From a virus: 30,690 nucleotides of DNA. The notes under the pieces were generated by a model. The model was given only the letters and a program-made list of their open reading frames with translations. It made no database searches and was not told the origin of the DNA. Below are positions 24,700-30,690 of the stretch, piece after piece; position 1 is the first letter of the stretch; every line of letters starts with the position of its first letter. The stretch covers positions 1-30,690 of IMG/VR virus record IMGVR_UViG_3300018481_000978; one strand, written 5' to 3'. A program made the translations under genes and the position numbers.

Positions 24700-24991
24700 T
24701 CGGCTCTCCCTTGTTGATGAGCAGCACCGTCAGCGCGCTGGCGGCCAGCACGAACAGCACGGCGATCACGACACGATTGTCCGGCCAGATCATCACGAAC
24801 GGAACGGTGAGCGCGCCGATCCAGATCGACAGGCACAACGGGCACTCCACGAGATACGTCCAACGAGACTCTGGCCCGAACTTGCGCGCCACCCGCTCAC
24901 GCAGAGGGCGCGCAAGTTCCTCTTGGGCCAGCAGCCGGGCCACTCGGAACACGCTGAGCGCGAACAGCAGGTAGAGCAGCCAGTCGGACAC
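24692..24991 (-). CDS. DUF1360-like small membrane protein, 99 aa
   Basis: The protein has an N-terminal hydrophobic segment (WLLYLLFALSVFRVARLLAQ), a charged middle (LARPLRERVARKFG), the Y-L-V-E-C-P-L-C-L-S-I-W-I-G-A block and further hydrophobic segments to about residue 92. The E-C-P-x-C-x-x-x-W motif next to a membrane span is characteristic of DUF1360 proteins, which are common in phages and bacteria and have no settled function. GTG 24991 lies seven bases after TAGCCT and has no Shine-Dalgarno. Overlap with the portal gene implies co-expression with head proteins. Confidence 0.78.
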   Translation of the reverse strand: MSDWLLYLLFALSVFRVARLLAQEELARPLRERVARKFGPESRWTYLVECPLCLSIWIGALTVPFVMIWPDNRVVIAVLFVLAASALTVLLINKGEPND

Positions 24992-24998
24992 TGGCCGC

Positions 24999-25004
24999 AG
25001 GCTA
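24999..25004 (-). promoter_or_regulatory. TAGCCT -10-like box, 7 bases before GTG 24991
   Basis: Reads CACG-TAGCCT-GCGGCCA-GTG on the - strand. Its TAG (25002-25004) is the stop codon of the upstream small gene. Confidence 0.45.
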
Positions 25005-25220
25005 CGTGGTCGGATCGACCTCGATCAGTTCTGGCAGCGCCGGGGGCGCTTTGAGGTAGTCGTGGTAGGCGGCGGTCCACGTCGTCGCGGCGTCCTTCCA
25101 CTCAGGCGACGCTTCGTTCCAGGGGGGACCGCCGTAGGCGTTGGCTACCAGTGCCCAGGCCCAGTGCATCAACTCCCGCTCTGTGCGGACCTTCTTCGCG
25201 ACCTTCTTCTTCTTGGCCAC
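25002..25220 (-). CDS. Small hypothetical protein with Lys-rich N-terminus, 72 aa
   Basis: It begins with AKKKKVAKKVR, followed by a Trp-rich helical part (MHWAWALVANAYGGPPW, WKDAATTWTAAYHDYL) and an acidic end. No family recognised. The basic tail could bind nucleic acid or the inner virion surface (inference). GTG 25220 follows the previous stop by nine bases. It lies in the terminase-to-portal interval with two other small genes. Confidence 0.6.
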   Translation of the reverse strand: MAKKKKVAKKVRTERELMHWAWALVANAYGGPPWNEASPEWKDAATTWTAAYHDYLKAPPALPELIEVDPTT

Positions 25221-25229
25221 GACCCAGGT

Positions 25230-25442
25230 CTAGTCCCCCAGAATCGCCTCGTGCAGCGTCGCCAGCGTCTCGCGCAGCGTCACCCCCGAGCACACCGCGA
25301 CCGGCGTGGGGGACAGACGCGAGTACGCCTTGCACGTCACGCCGGGGATCGAATCGGGATCGCACTCGATCAGCACGGCGATGTTGTGACGGAACAGGTC
25401 ACCCAGCAACTCGTTCACGCCGAGCATCACAGAGGCAGCCAT
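25230..25442 (-). CDS. Small hypothetical protein, 70 aa
   Basis: This soluble protein (MLGVNELLGDLFRHNIAVLIEC, then VTLRETLATLHEAILGD) has no recognised family. ATG 25442 follows the terminase stop by 47 bases and sits exactly six bases after CATACT (25449-25454), a good -10 match, without a Shine-Dalgarno. Longer open sequence upstream in this frame overlaps terminase and is not used. Confidence 0.6.
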   Translation of the reverse strand: MAASVMLGVNELLGDLFRHNIAVLIECDPDSIPGVTCKAYSRLSPTPVAVCSGVTLRETLATLHEAILGD

Positions 25443-25448
25443 GGCCCA

Positions 25449-25454
25449 AGTATG
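25449..25454 (-). promoter_or_regulatory. CATACT -10-like box, 6 bases before ATG 25442
   Basis: Reads GGG-CATACT-TGGGCC-ATG on the - strand, one base from the common TATACT-type box. It lies in the largest gap of the packaging gene group (47 bases). Confidence 0.45.
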
Positions 25455-25489
25455 CCCTAAGCAACACCTGTTCACACGTGATGATTCGG

Positions 25490-26905
25490 TTACGAGGCCA
25501 CCAACGCACGAGCCCCCGAACCCGCGCCCTTGATGGGAAGCAGGTGCGTCAGCACCCAGACGCACGCGTCGAGCCGGTCGGGGGACACCGACTCGCCTGG
25601 CACCCACGTCATCATCTGCGCCTCCAAGAACCCGAGGAAGTTCACGTGGTGGGCGCGATGACGGTCGTACATGAGGGCCACCGGCTCGGCTCGGGTCTGC
25701 TTGTTCTGCGACGCTCGCACCTTCTCGACCTTGATGGTGGGATCGACGGCGTGGATCACGGCGCGCACCATGTCGCCACCGTTGTTGACCTCTGCGACGA
25801 CTCCCGTCGCGTTGTGGTAGCGCACCGCGTCGATGACCCGCTTGGCCCACGCTTCGGGGGTCCCGTGGAGAGAGAAGTCGTCCAGCACGTAGGCGTGGCG
25901 GGTGGACTTGCGCTGCCGCTTGGGAGCGCCAGCCACGATGATCCCGCACTCCGCGACCGACTCAGCGGGCGGGTCCACACCAACCCACACATCGAGCGGC
26001 AAGTCCATCGTCGGCACTTCGGGGACACGCGTCTCGTTGAGCATCACCGACGACCAGTAGGCGCCTTCGGCTTCTTCCAGCAGCATGCCTTCGATCTCTT
26101 GGGCGCCGAGACGAGTGTTGTCGTAGCGGGCCATGATCGACGCCAGGAACGTGCGGTCGAGGTTCGCGGCGTTGCGCAGCGTCGAACCGGTGGAGATGGT
26201 GATGCCCCGATCGGGGTTCTTGGCGTCCGCCACCCACTGCGTCACCAGCGGCACCGGCTTGGGGGTCATCGTGCCGATCCCGCGCGGGTCGGGGGGGAGA
26301 CGCAACGCCATGTCGAGGATCGACCACGCCGACTCGCCCATCGCATCGACCTTGCCGGACCACGTGGACGGCTCATCCATCCATGCGGTGTGGAAGTTGG
26401 GGCCGCGCATCTTCGACGGTTCCTCAGCCGAGTACGACAGCATCACGGTGCGCAGATCAGGGAGTTCCAGTCGAGCGGGCAGCGTGCGGTTGACCAGCGC
26501 TCGGATGCCGCGACGTTCGCAGATCGCAGTGAGCCCCGATTCGCCTTCGATCATGACGTCGCGCACGTCGGCGTACGAGCGACCGACGAGGGCGACACGA
26601 TGGACGTTCACCAGCGGGTTGGCGTCGAACCGCTCAGCGCGATCCACGACCCACTCGCCAGCGGTGCGGTTCTTGCCGAACCCACGACCGGTGATGAGCA
26701 GCCACCAGCGGAACCACTGCTTCGGTTCCAACTGCTCAGGGCGCGCCCAGAACTCCCACGTCGCCATCAGGGCGAAGAACTCGTCCTCCCCGATGCGATG
26801 GATCAGATCGAGTCGGGCTTCGGGGGAGAGCATGGCGATCTTCTCGGCCACGCTCTGATCGCCGCTGGGAGAGAAGAGGCTCTGCTCAGGGGCGGTCAGT
26901 CGCAT
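25490..26905 (-). CDS. terL: Terminase large subunit, 471 aa
   Basis: ATPase motifs: Walker A LLITGRGFGKNRTAGEW (about residues 70-86 of this form) and Walker B HTAWMDEP (about 172-179), whose D-E pair powers DNA translocation. Nuclease domain (RNase H-like): first Asp in VWVGVDPP (about 311), Glu in VVAEVNNGGD (about 372) and last Asp in SPDRLDACVWVLTHLL (about 443-446). Size is normal for phage TerL. ATG 26905 is preferred; an upstream start at 26947 would overlap the previous gene by 52 bases. With the small subunit it cuts and packages the concatemeric genome into proheads through the portal. Confidence 0.93.
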   Translation of the reverse strand: MRLTAPEQSLFSPSGDQSVAEKIAMLSPEARLDLIHRIGEDEFFALMATWEFWARPEQLEPKQWFRWWLLITGRGFGKNRTAGEWVVDRAERFDANPLVNVHRVALVGRSYADVRDVMIEGESGLTAICERRGIRALVNRTLPARLELPDLRTVMLSYSAEEPSKMRGPNFHTAWMDEPSTWSGKVDAMGESAWSILDMALRLPPDPRGIGTMTPKPVPLVTQWVADAKNPDRGITISTGSTLRNAANLDRTFLASIMARYDNTRLGAQEIEGMLLEEAEGAYWSSVMLNETRVPEVPTMDLPLDVWVGVDPPAESVAECGIIVAGAPKRQRKSTRHAYVLDDFSLHGTPEAWAKRVIDAVRYHNATGVVAEVNNGGDMVRAVIHAVDPTIKVEKVRASQNKQTRAEPVALMYDRHRAHHVNFLGFLEAQMMTWVPGESVSPDRLDACVWVLTHLLPIKGAGSGARALVAS

Positions 26906-27441
26906 CCGACGACCGACGCTGACGCCTTCACGACCCGTTCCAGCCACGCAGTCGGACTCAAACCCACACGTTCCGCGGCGCGTTCGATCGTCGGTTGCAT
27001 CTTGACGAGCACTCGTTCGATCTCGTCAGGGGTGACCGCTGGGAGTGAGCGGGCTCTGATGGCCTCCACGATGGCCAAGACCTCATCGACGGGCTCGTCG
27101 GCTGCTTCGATGCGCGTGATCCCGCGCAAGACCTCGTTGGCCATGACCAGCGGCACAGGGGGGATCGTCTCTGGCGGCACGCCCATCTGGACGAGCGCTC
27201 GGATCAGCCGGGTGTGGTCCAGACGGCGCTGCACCGACGAGAGCGCGCTGGCCAACTCCCGCTTGACGTACTCGCCCCACGTGGCGTAGCCGAGCGCTCG
27301 ATACGCCTGACGTTCGTACGCCTCCAAGAGCAGAGCGCCGCTGATCGCCAGGTGCTCGCGCAGATCAGCGGTCAGATCGCGTGCGTCAGCGAACGAGATC
27401 GGCAGCATCACCCGATCGGCGTAGAGCACTTCGCCTTCCAC
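26896..27441 (-). CDS. Hypothetical helical protein with LGYxxWxxYv motif, 181 aa
   Basis: The segment LLLEAYERQAYRALGYATW followed by GEYVKREL is a pattern known from many actinobacterial and phage proteins annotated as hypothetical or DNA-binding (an LGY-x-S/T-W-x-x-Y signature near a long helix). A second helical half contains DEIERVLVKMQPTIERAAERVG, and the end (LSPTAWLERVV) resembles a small HTH-like helix pair. It overlaps TerL by 10 bases, so it may assist packaging or bind DNA; this is inference. GTG 27441 is exactly six bases after TAGCCT (27448-27453). Confidence 0.7.
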   Translation of the reverse strand: MEGEVLYADRVMLPISFADARDLTADLREHLAISGALLLEAYERQAYRALGYATWGEYVKRELASALSSVQRRLDHTRLIRALVQMGVPPETIPPVPLVMANEVLRGITRIEAADEPVDEVLAIVEAIRARSLPAVTPDEIERVLVKMQPTIERAAERVGLSPTAWLERVVKASASVVGCD

Positions 27442-27447
27442 GAGCGG

Positions 27448-27453
27448 AGGCTA
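27448..27453 (-). promoter_or_regulatory. TAGCCT -10-like box, 6 bases before GTG 27441
   Basis: Reads TGAC-TAGCCT-CCGCTC-GTG on the - strand. The TAG (27451-27453) is the stop codon of the upstream ribbon-helix-helix gene. Confidence 0.45.
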
Positions 27454-27612
27454 GTCAGTCAACGGCTCGGCATACGCGCTGTCCACGTCATCGAGCCGTC
27501 GTAGATGGGCGCGCAACGCCTCAGCGACGATGACCGCTGGCCACGTGTGGTGCTTGTCGGCTCGCTCTCGTAGCCGCTGCGCCAACGCCGGGTCAGAGAT
27601 GCGCACGATCAT
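27451..27612 (-). CDS. Small ribbon-helix-helix-like protein, 53 aa
   Basis: The sequence MIVRISDPALAQRLRERADK followed by PAVIVAEALRAHL fits a compact ribbon-helix-helix fold: a short strand (IVRI), helix A, a turn and helix B. Such proteins are usually DNA-binding regulators. ATG 27612 overlaps the stop of the sortase-like gene (ATGA), so it is translated with it. A longer open reading through the neighbouring gene's frame is a shadow. The target is unknown; the palindromes at 30547-30598 are possible operators but nothing links them directly. Confidence 0.65.
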   Translation of the reverse strand: MIVRISDPALAQRLRERADKHHTWPAVIVAEALRAHLRRLDDVDSAYAEPLTD

Positions 27613-27995
27613 GTCGGCTGGCAGAACACCAGCAGCCGCCCGCCCGGGACGGAGGTTTGGAGCACCAGCGGCCAACCAGAAATCTGCCCCGCTGAGTTGG
27701 AAGCGGTAACGACCTTCTTCACGACTTTCCACTCTTGCGATCTCCCGCCGATGAAGCCGGTCGTCCAGAACCGGTCGCCCACGTCGATCGCGGGGAGCGA
27801 GCGGAACACCGAGCCGTGGGTGGTGCGATGCCCTGCCAGCAGGTTGCCGTACAAGAACGCGACGTTGCCCTGGTCGATGGTGGCTTGGCCGCCGTTGACG
27901 ATCGGTTCGTGGATGCCGAGTTCGTGAATGTGCAGCATCGGCGTGCAGGCGCTGAGCAGTAACGCTACAACGGGTGCCAACCAGTACCGTTTCAC
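27609..27995 (-). CDS. Sortase-like lipoprotein with Ser in place of the catalytic Cys, 128 aa
   Basis: The N-terminus is a lipoprotein signal (MKRYWLAPVVALLLSAC, lipobox ending at Cys 17). The rest resembles a short sortase core: LGIHEPIVNGG, YGNLLAGHRTTHGSVFRSL (His 56 in the G-H-R motif), LPAIDVGDRF, and a final strand LVLQTSVPGGRLLVF where sortases have L-x-T-C...R. Arg 120 is present but the Cys position is Ser 115 (TCC). It is shorter than most sortases. The GTG start overlaps the stop of the surface-protein gene (GTGA), and that protein ends in a sorting-like tail, so a working pair is likely. It may be an inactive or altered transpeptidase; a non-sortase beta-barrel is possible. Confidence 0.7.
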   Translation of the reverse strand: MKRYWLAPVVALLLSACTPMLHIHELGIHEPIVNGGQATIDQGNVAFLYGNLLAGHRTTHGSVFRSLPAIDVGDRFWTTGFIGGRSQEWKVVKKVVTASNSAGQISGWPLVLQTSVPGGRLLVFCQPT

Positions 27996-29728
27996 AAGCC
28001 GAACTCGTCAGAGCGGCGCCACGCGATCGGCACAGCGACGACACCGACGCCCATGAGCACGAGCGCCCCTGCCAGTCGGACGAACGTCAGCGTCCCCCCG
28101 GCTGGGGGGAGTTGGGTCAACGACGCCGGTCGCACGATGGGGAAGCCGCCTTCATCGAGCGGGACGTCTGGCCCGAACGGGCCTTCTGGGGACGCGCACA
28201 GCGCCGTCTCTGGCGGGTACGTGATCGTCGTGGTGGCCGTCACGACCTGCTGGAAGATGGGCCGCAGCGACTGACCGAGCGAACCCCCCGCCGTGAGCGG
28301 CAGCGTCGCGGTGACAGTCAGCCCATCACGGAACTCTGCGTCAGTCGGGTCGAGCACCCAGAAGCCGTCGTCGTTGAGCACCCAGCCAGGCCAGTCAGTC
28401 GCCTCGCCAGTCACCGGGTCGAACGAAGCGCCAGGGTACACAAGTCGTACCGTCGAGTTGGCTTGGTACGTGACCGGGATCGTCTCCACGAAGTCGCCGT
28501 CGAGGGTCGAGAACGTGATGGTGCCGACCAGACCGTTGAACTCTGGCTGGTTGCCGAACGTGATGTCGATGAACGGCACGTCACGCGAACACACACTGGC
28601 GGCTGAGCCGATGGAGAGCGACCTATCGTTGAGTGATGCCGTCGTCGTCGTCCCACTCGGACCAGTCGTCGTGGCCCCCGCCAGGGTGGTCGTCGGCGCC
28701 AGAGTCGTGGCGGGTGTGGTCGTGGTGGGAGACGTCGTTGTGGGCGGCAGTGTCGTTGACGGCAGTGTCGTTGTGCCTGGCAGCGTTGTGGTGGTTGGCA
28801 CGCAGTCTTCGGGGAACGAGAGCGTGACGGGCGTGGCCGTCTCGCCGCCCACTGTGTAGTTCAGCGTCACAGAGCCGGTCCCAGCCGACGCGGGCCACGG
28901 CACTTGGACTGTGGCCCCAGAGATGAACGTCAGCGGGATCGAACCGCCAGTGGAGAACGTGAGCGTGCCGACCATGCTGTTCAACGCCGGGATGCTGGGG
29001 AACGTGATCGCGATGAGCGGCGTCTCACCGTCTGGGCAGATCGCTGTCACAGCCGGGAACGAGAACTGGCCGCCAGTGGGGAGCGTCGTTGTCGTGCCGC
29101 TCGTGGTCGTGGTCGTGGCGGGCTGGGTCGTCGTCGTGGCGGGGATAGTCGTCGTGGGCGGCGTGGGACGGCACTGATCCACGCTCGGCTCGGGACCCCC
29201 GTCATCGAACGCGATGACGAGTGAACGCCCTTGACGATCAGCGAACTCAGCGCCGATGAAAGCGCCACCTGGGATGGCGTTGACGCTGACAGAGATCGGG
29301 TTCTGACCTGTCTGCAAGCGCTCATCCACACCAGGGGTGCCGACGAACTTGCAGACCCACACCTTTCTCGGGATCGACGTCGCGCTACTCGCTGTCGTGG
29401 TCGTCGCAGGCAGCGTCGTCGCGGTTGTGGTCGTGGCGGCTTGGGTCGTCGTCGTCGCGATCGTCGGCGGTGGCGGTGCTGGTGTCGTCGTCGTCGCAGG
29501 CTGTGTCGTGGGCGGGCTCGTCGTCGTCGCTGCGCTCGTCGGCGGCGTCGTCGCAGCGGTCGTCGTGGCGTGGACAGTCGTCGTCGCGTGCGTCGTGGTC
29601 GGGTATGGGTGGTCCCCCCCGCCAGCACTGGCAGGTGTCGAGATCGTGAGCAGCGCGACAGCCCCCAACAGCGGTAGCCCCACGAACGGCGCCACAATGA
29701 TGGAGTGCCGTGATTGTTGTGTGCGCAT
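27992..29728 (-). CDS. Secreted Thr-rich surface protein with LPPAG sorting-like tail, 578 aa
   Basis: Order of parts: signal peptide (1-35, cleavage after STPASA); Thr/Pro/Ala linker (about 43-119); a domain with VWVCKFVGTPGVDERLQTGQ and FADRQGRSLVIAF (about 122-187), a pattern seen in actinobacterial and actinophage proteins; linker; beta domain 1 (about 219-309); linker of TTT-x-P repeats; beta domain 2 (about 373-500), homologous to domain 1 (shared ITF..-x-(F)N-x-VGT(L/I)TFST); then LTQLPPAGG (LPPAG at 540-544), hydrophobic span (about 547-569) and RR. The tail has the layout of a cell-wall sorting signal with Ala for Thr. It lies between the terminase small subunit and a sortase-like gene. 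Confidence 0.8.
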   Translation of the reverse strand: MRTQQSRHSIIVAPFVGLPLLGAVALLTISTPASAGGGDHPYPTTTHATTTVHATTTAATTPPTSAATTTSPPTTQPATTTTPAPPPPTIATTTTQAATTTTATTLPATTTTASSATSIPRKVWVCKFVGTPGVDERLQTGQNPISVSVNAIPGGAFIGAEFADRQGRSLVIAFDDGGPEPSVDQCRPTPPTTTIPATTTTQPATTTTTSGTTTTLPTGGQFSFPAVTAICPDGETPLIAITFPSIPALNSMVGTLTFSTGGSIPLTFISGATVQVPWPASAGTGSVTLNYTVGGETATPVTLSFPEDCVPTTTTLPGTTTLPSTTLPPTTTSPTTTTPATTLAPTTTLAGATTTGPSGTTTTASLNDRSLSIGSAASVCSRDVPFIDITFGNQPEFNGLVGTITFSTLDGDFVETIPVTYQANSTVRLVYPGASFDPVTGEATDWPGWVLNDDGFWVLDPTDAEFRDGLTVTATLPLTAGGSLGQSLRPIFQQVVTATTTITYPPETALCASPEGPFGPDVPLDEGGFPIVRPASLTQLPPAGGTLTFVRLAGALVLMGVGVVAVPIAWRRSDEFGL

Positions 29729-29761
29729 ACCGCCCCCAGTACCCAGATCGTGGGCGGGATG

Positions 29762-30400
29762 CTACTCGACCAGTTCGGCGTCTTCGATGGTGGACGCATG
29801 CTGACGGGCTTCCACCAGCGCATCACGAGCGGCCAACGCCGACGCCATGCGCTCCAAGTCAGAGAGCAGAGCGTCGCGTTGCGCACGCACGGCGTCTTCT
29901 TTCACGGTGACGTCAATCGTCTGATGACTCGTCGGCGCCCAATGCTCTTGGAAACGGCGTTCCAACAACCACATCACTGCTCGGGTATCCACTTGCTGCG
30001 GTTCTTCTGACACGCGACGTTCGATCAGCGAACCAGAACCGTCGAAACGTTCGACAGTCTTACGCAACGGCGCGTCCCCCACGAACACCGCACGATTCAA
30101 CTGCTGCAACAAGCGCTGCTCGCTGGTCGCCAACGCCTCGCTGGCAGAGCGCGCGAAGCGCAACAACGAGCGCTCAGACGCCGACAGATCAGACAAACGC
30201 TTCGATCTCGCCGCCACCAGATCAGCCAGACGCCCACCGTCACTCAACAACCGGGTCAACTCACGCGGCGCCAACCCCGCCAGACGAGCAGCAGTCTCCA
30301 CAGGGGCGCCCGCACGCAACGCCTCAGTGACCACATCAGACACCGACAAATCCCGGCCATCACGAGTCGTCGCCACAGTCCGCTTCAACGGGCTCACCAT
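29762..30400 (-). CDS. terS: Terminase small subunit-like HTH protein, 213 aa
   Basis: The N-terminal part is an HTH (SVSDVVTEALRAGAPVETAARLAGLAPRELTRLL, excerpt AARLAGLAPRELTRLLSDGG). The middle helices are followed by AVMWLLERRFQEHWAP, a hallmark of phage terminase small subunits (WLLERR.P..W), and a helical acidic C-terminus (AQRDALLSDLERMASAL). TerS binds the packaging site and regulates TerL. It is the first gene of the leftward region, but four genes separate it from TerL, which is uncommon. ATG 30400 is seven bases after TACGCT; the frame is open further upstream to 30517 with Cys-rich sequence that does not look coded. Confidence 0.78.
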   Translation of the reverse strand: MVSPLKRTVATTRDGRDLSVSDVVTEALRAGAPVETAARLAGLAPRELTRLLSDGGRLADLVAARSKRLSDLSASERSLLRFARSASEALATSEQRLLQQLNRAVFVGDAPLRKTVERFDGSGSLIERRVSEEPQQVDTRAVMWLLERRFQEHWAPTSHQTIDVTVKEDAVRAQRDALLSDLERMASALAARDALVEARQHASTIEDAELVE

Positions 30401-30407
30401 CACCACC

Positions 30408-30413
30408 AGCGTA
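30408..30413 (-). promoter_or_regulatory. TACGCT -10-like box, 7 bases before ATG 30400
   Basis: Reads GTCG-TACGCT-GGTGGTG-ATG on the - strand. No convincing -35 is seen. It would head the whole leftward late region. Confidence 0.45.
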
Positions 30414-30546
30414 CGACCAGCGGTAACAACCCCGCATCTCGCATCGCAGGCGTCAGGCCAACCAGACGAACCCACACGGTGACAACAGCAGTAGCGGCCA
30501 ACGAACCAGGAACACAACGAAAGGGTCGGCCGCCCGGCCAGTGGCG

Positions 30547-30566
30547 GTTGTGACGGACGTCACAAC
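30547..30566. promoter_or_regulatory. Perfect 20-bp inverted repeat (operator candidate)
   Basis: GTTGTGACG-GA-CGTCACAAC: two exact 9-base arms with a 2-base centre. A symmetric site like this typically binds a dimeric repressor or activator. It lies about 76 bases upstream of the -35 of the rightward promoter. Confidence 0.6.
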
Positions 30567-30581
30567 GGGGGGTGGGTCCGT

Positions 30582-30598
30582 GTTCCACGGTGTGGAAC
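30582..30598. promoter_or_regulatory. 17-bp inverted repeat (operator candidate)
   Basis: GTTCCAC-GGT-GTGGAAC: exact 7-base arms around a 3-base centre, 15 bases after the first palindrome. Sequence differs from the first, so two regulators may act here. Confidence 0.55.
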
Positions 30599-30641
30599 TG
30601 AAGGGACGCTGAGAAATAGTCCAAACGACCCAGGCGTGACG

Positions 30642-30670
30642 TTGGCGTTGGCAAGCGCTGGCGCTACACT
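30642..30670 (+). promoter_or_regulatory. Rightward promoter TTGGCG-N17-TACACT
   Basis: TTGGCG (30642-30647), a 17-base spacer and TACACT (30665-30670), then seven bases to ATG 30678. The expected start point falls on or next to the A of ATG, implying a leaderless mRNA. The best promoter match in the window. Confidence 0.65.
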
Positions 30671-30677
30671 GGCACTC

Positions 30678-30690
30678 ATGAGCAACACCA
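30678..30690 (+). CDS. Start of a rightward gene (partial, MSNT...)
   Basis: ATG 30678 with four codons inside the window. No Shine-Dalgarno is present, but a good promoter ends seven bases before, so a leaderless start is likely. Its identity is not visible; in this position it could be the first early gene or the regulator of the divergent region. Confidence 0.5.

Larger units (their letters stand above)
30401..30677. other. Divergent intergenic control region
   Basis: About 277 bases with no supported gene between the leftward TerS gene and the rightward gene at 30678. It contains two near-perfect palindromes, the TACGCT box on the - strand and the TTGGCG/TACACT promoter on the + strand, and a low-GC patch (GAGAAATAGTCCAAACG, 30611-30627). 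This is the likely early/late switch area. Confidence 0.6.

Noticed and set aside
25151-27289. 712-aa open frame on the + strand over the terminase genes
   Set aside because: Arg/His/Pro-rich antisense frame opposite well-supported terminase and neighbouring genes; a by-product of high GC.
28630-29620. Possible CRISPR or tandem repeat array (GTCGTCGTC/GTGGTCGTGG runs)
   Set aside because: The runs are Thr codons of the surface protein linkers read on the opposite strand; no regular repeat-spacer spacing.
30400-30654. 84-aa frame on the - strand ahead of the terminase small subunit
   Set aside because: Crosses both palindromes and the promoter region, has no Shine-Dalgarno or box and no protein-like pattern.

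Overview
The window looks like part of the genome of a tailed phage or prophage (siphovirus type) of a high-GC actinobacterium. Three things support this: a nearly complete left-reading set of head, tail and packaging genes of actinophage type; a capsid maturation protease, Cys-rich head-tail adaptor and ReqiPepy6 Gp37-like tail protein typical of such phages; and a surface protein with long Thr-Thr-Thr linkers. Those linkers are common in Acidimicrobiia such as Ilumatobacter, so I infer an Acidimicrobiia-like host; this is not shown directly. Both window edges cut genes, so this is an internal piece or a circular genome opened at an arbitrary point. No integrase, tRNA, IS element or CRISPR array is seen.

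Layout. (1) 1-2244, + strand: an accessory/early cassette with the tail end of a Pro-rich protein, two small unknowns (the second broken by an in-frame TGA), an orphan DNA methyltransferase, a tiny Cys-containing protein, a VRR-NUC nuclease and a coiled-coil-like small protein. (2) 2241-18800, - strand, read right to left: major capsid protein, a second structural protein, major tail protein, head-tail adaptor and connectors, frameshifted tail assembly chaperone, tape measure, distal tail and hub proteins, a collagen-like fibre, two paralogous S74-chaperone fibres with two small genes between them, amidase endolysin and two further tail/baseplate-type proteins. (3) 20626-21385, + strand: a two-gene island of a holin-like membrane protein and a membrane-anchored collagen-like protein, set head-on inside the late region between the protease and capsid genes. 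(4) 21382-30400, - strand, read first: terminase small subunit, a surface-protein/sortase-like pair, a ribbon-helix-helix protein, an unknown, terminase large subunit, small proteins, DUF1360 membrane protein, portal and protease. (5) 30401-30690: divergent control region with two palindromes and a promoter firing rightward into a gene that runs off the window.

The most striking architecture is regulatory. About ten genes, mostly the ones that do not overlap the gene before them, carry a TANNNT (-10-like) box exactly 6 or 7 bases before the start codon and have little or no Shine-Dalgarno sequence. This suggests leaderless transcripts that split the late region into several small transcription units. 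In several cases the TAG stop codon of the previous gene is also the first half of the box. Genes without the box are mostly translationally coupled (ATGA/GTGA overlaps) or have a clear Shine-Dalgarno sequence.

The most unusual gene content is the pair at 27609-29728: a secreted Thr-rich surface protein ending in an LPPAG-hydrophobic-RR cell-wall-sorting-like tail, followed with a 3-base overlap by a small lipoprotein that resembles a sortase core with His and Arg in place but Ser where the catalytic Cys should be.
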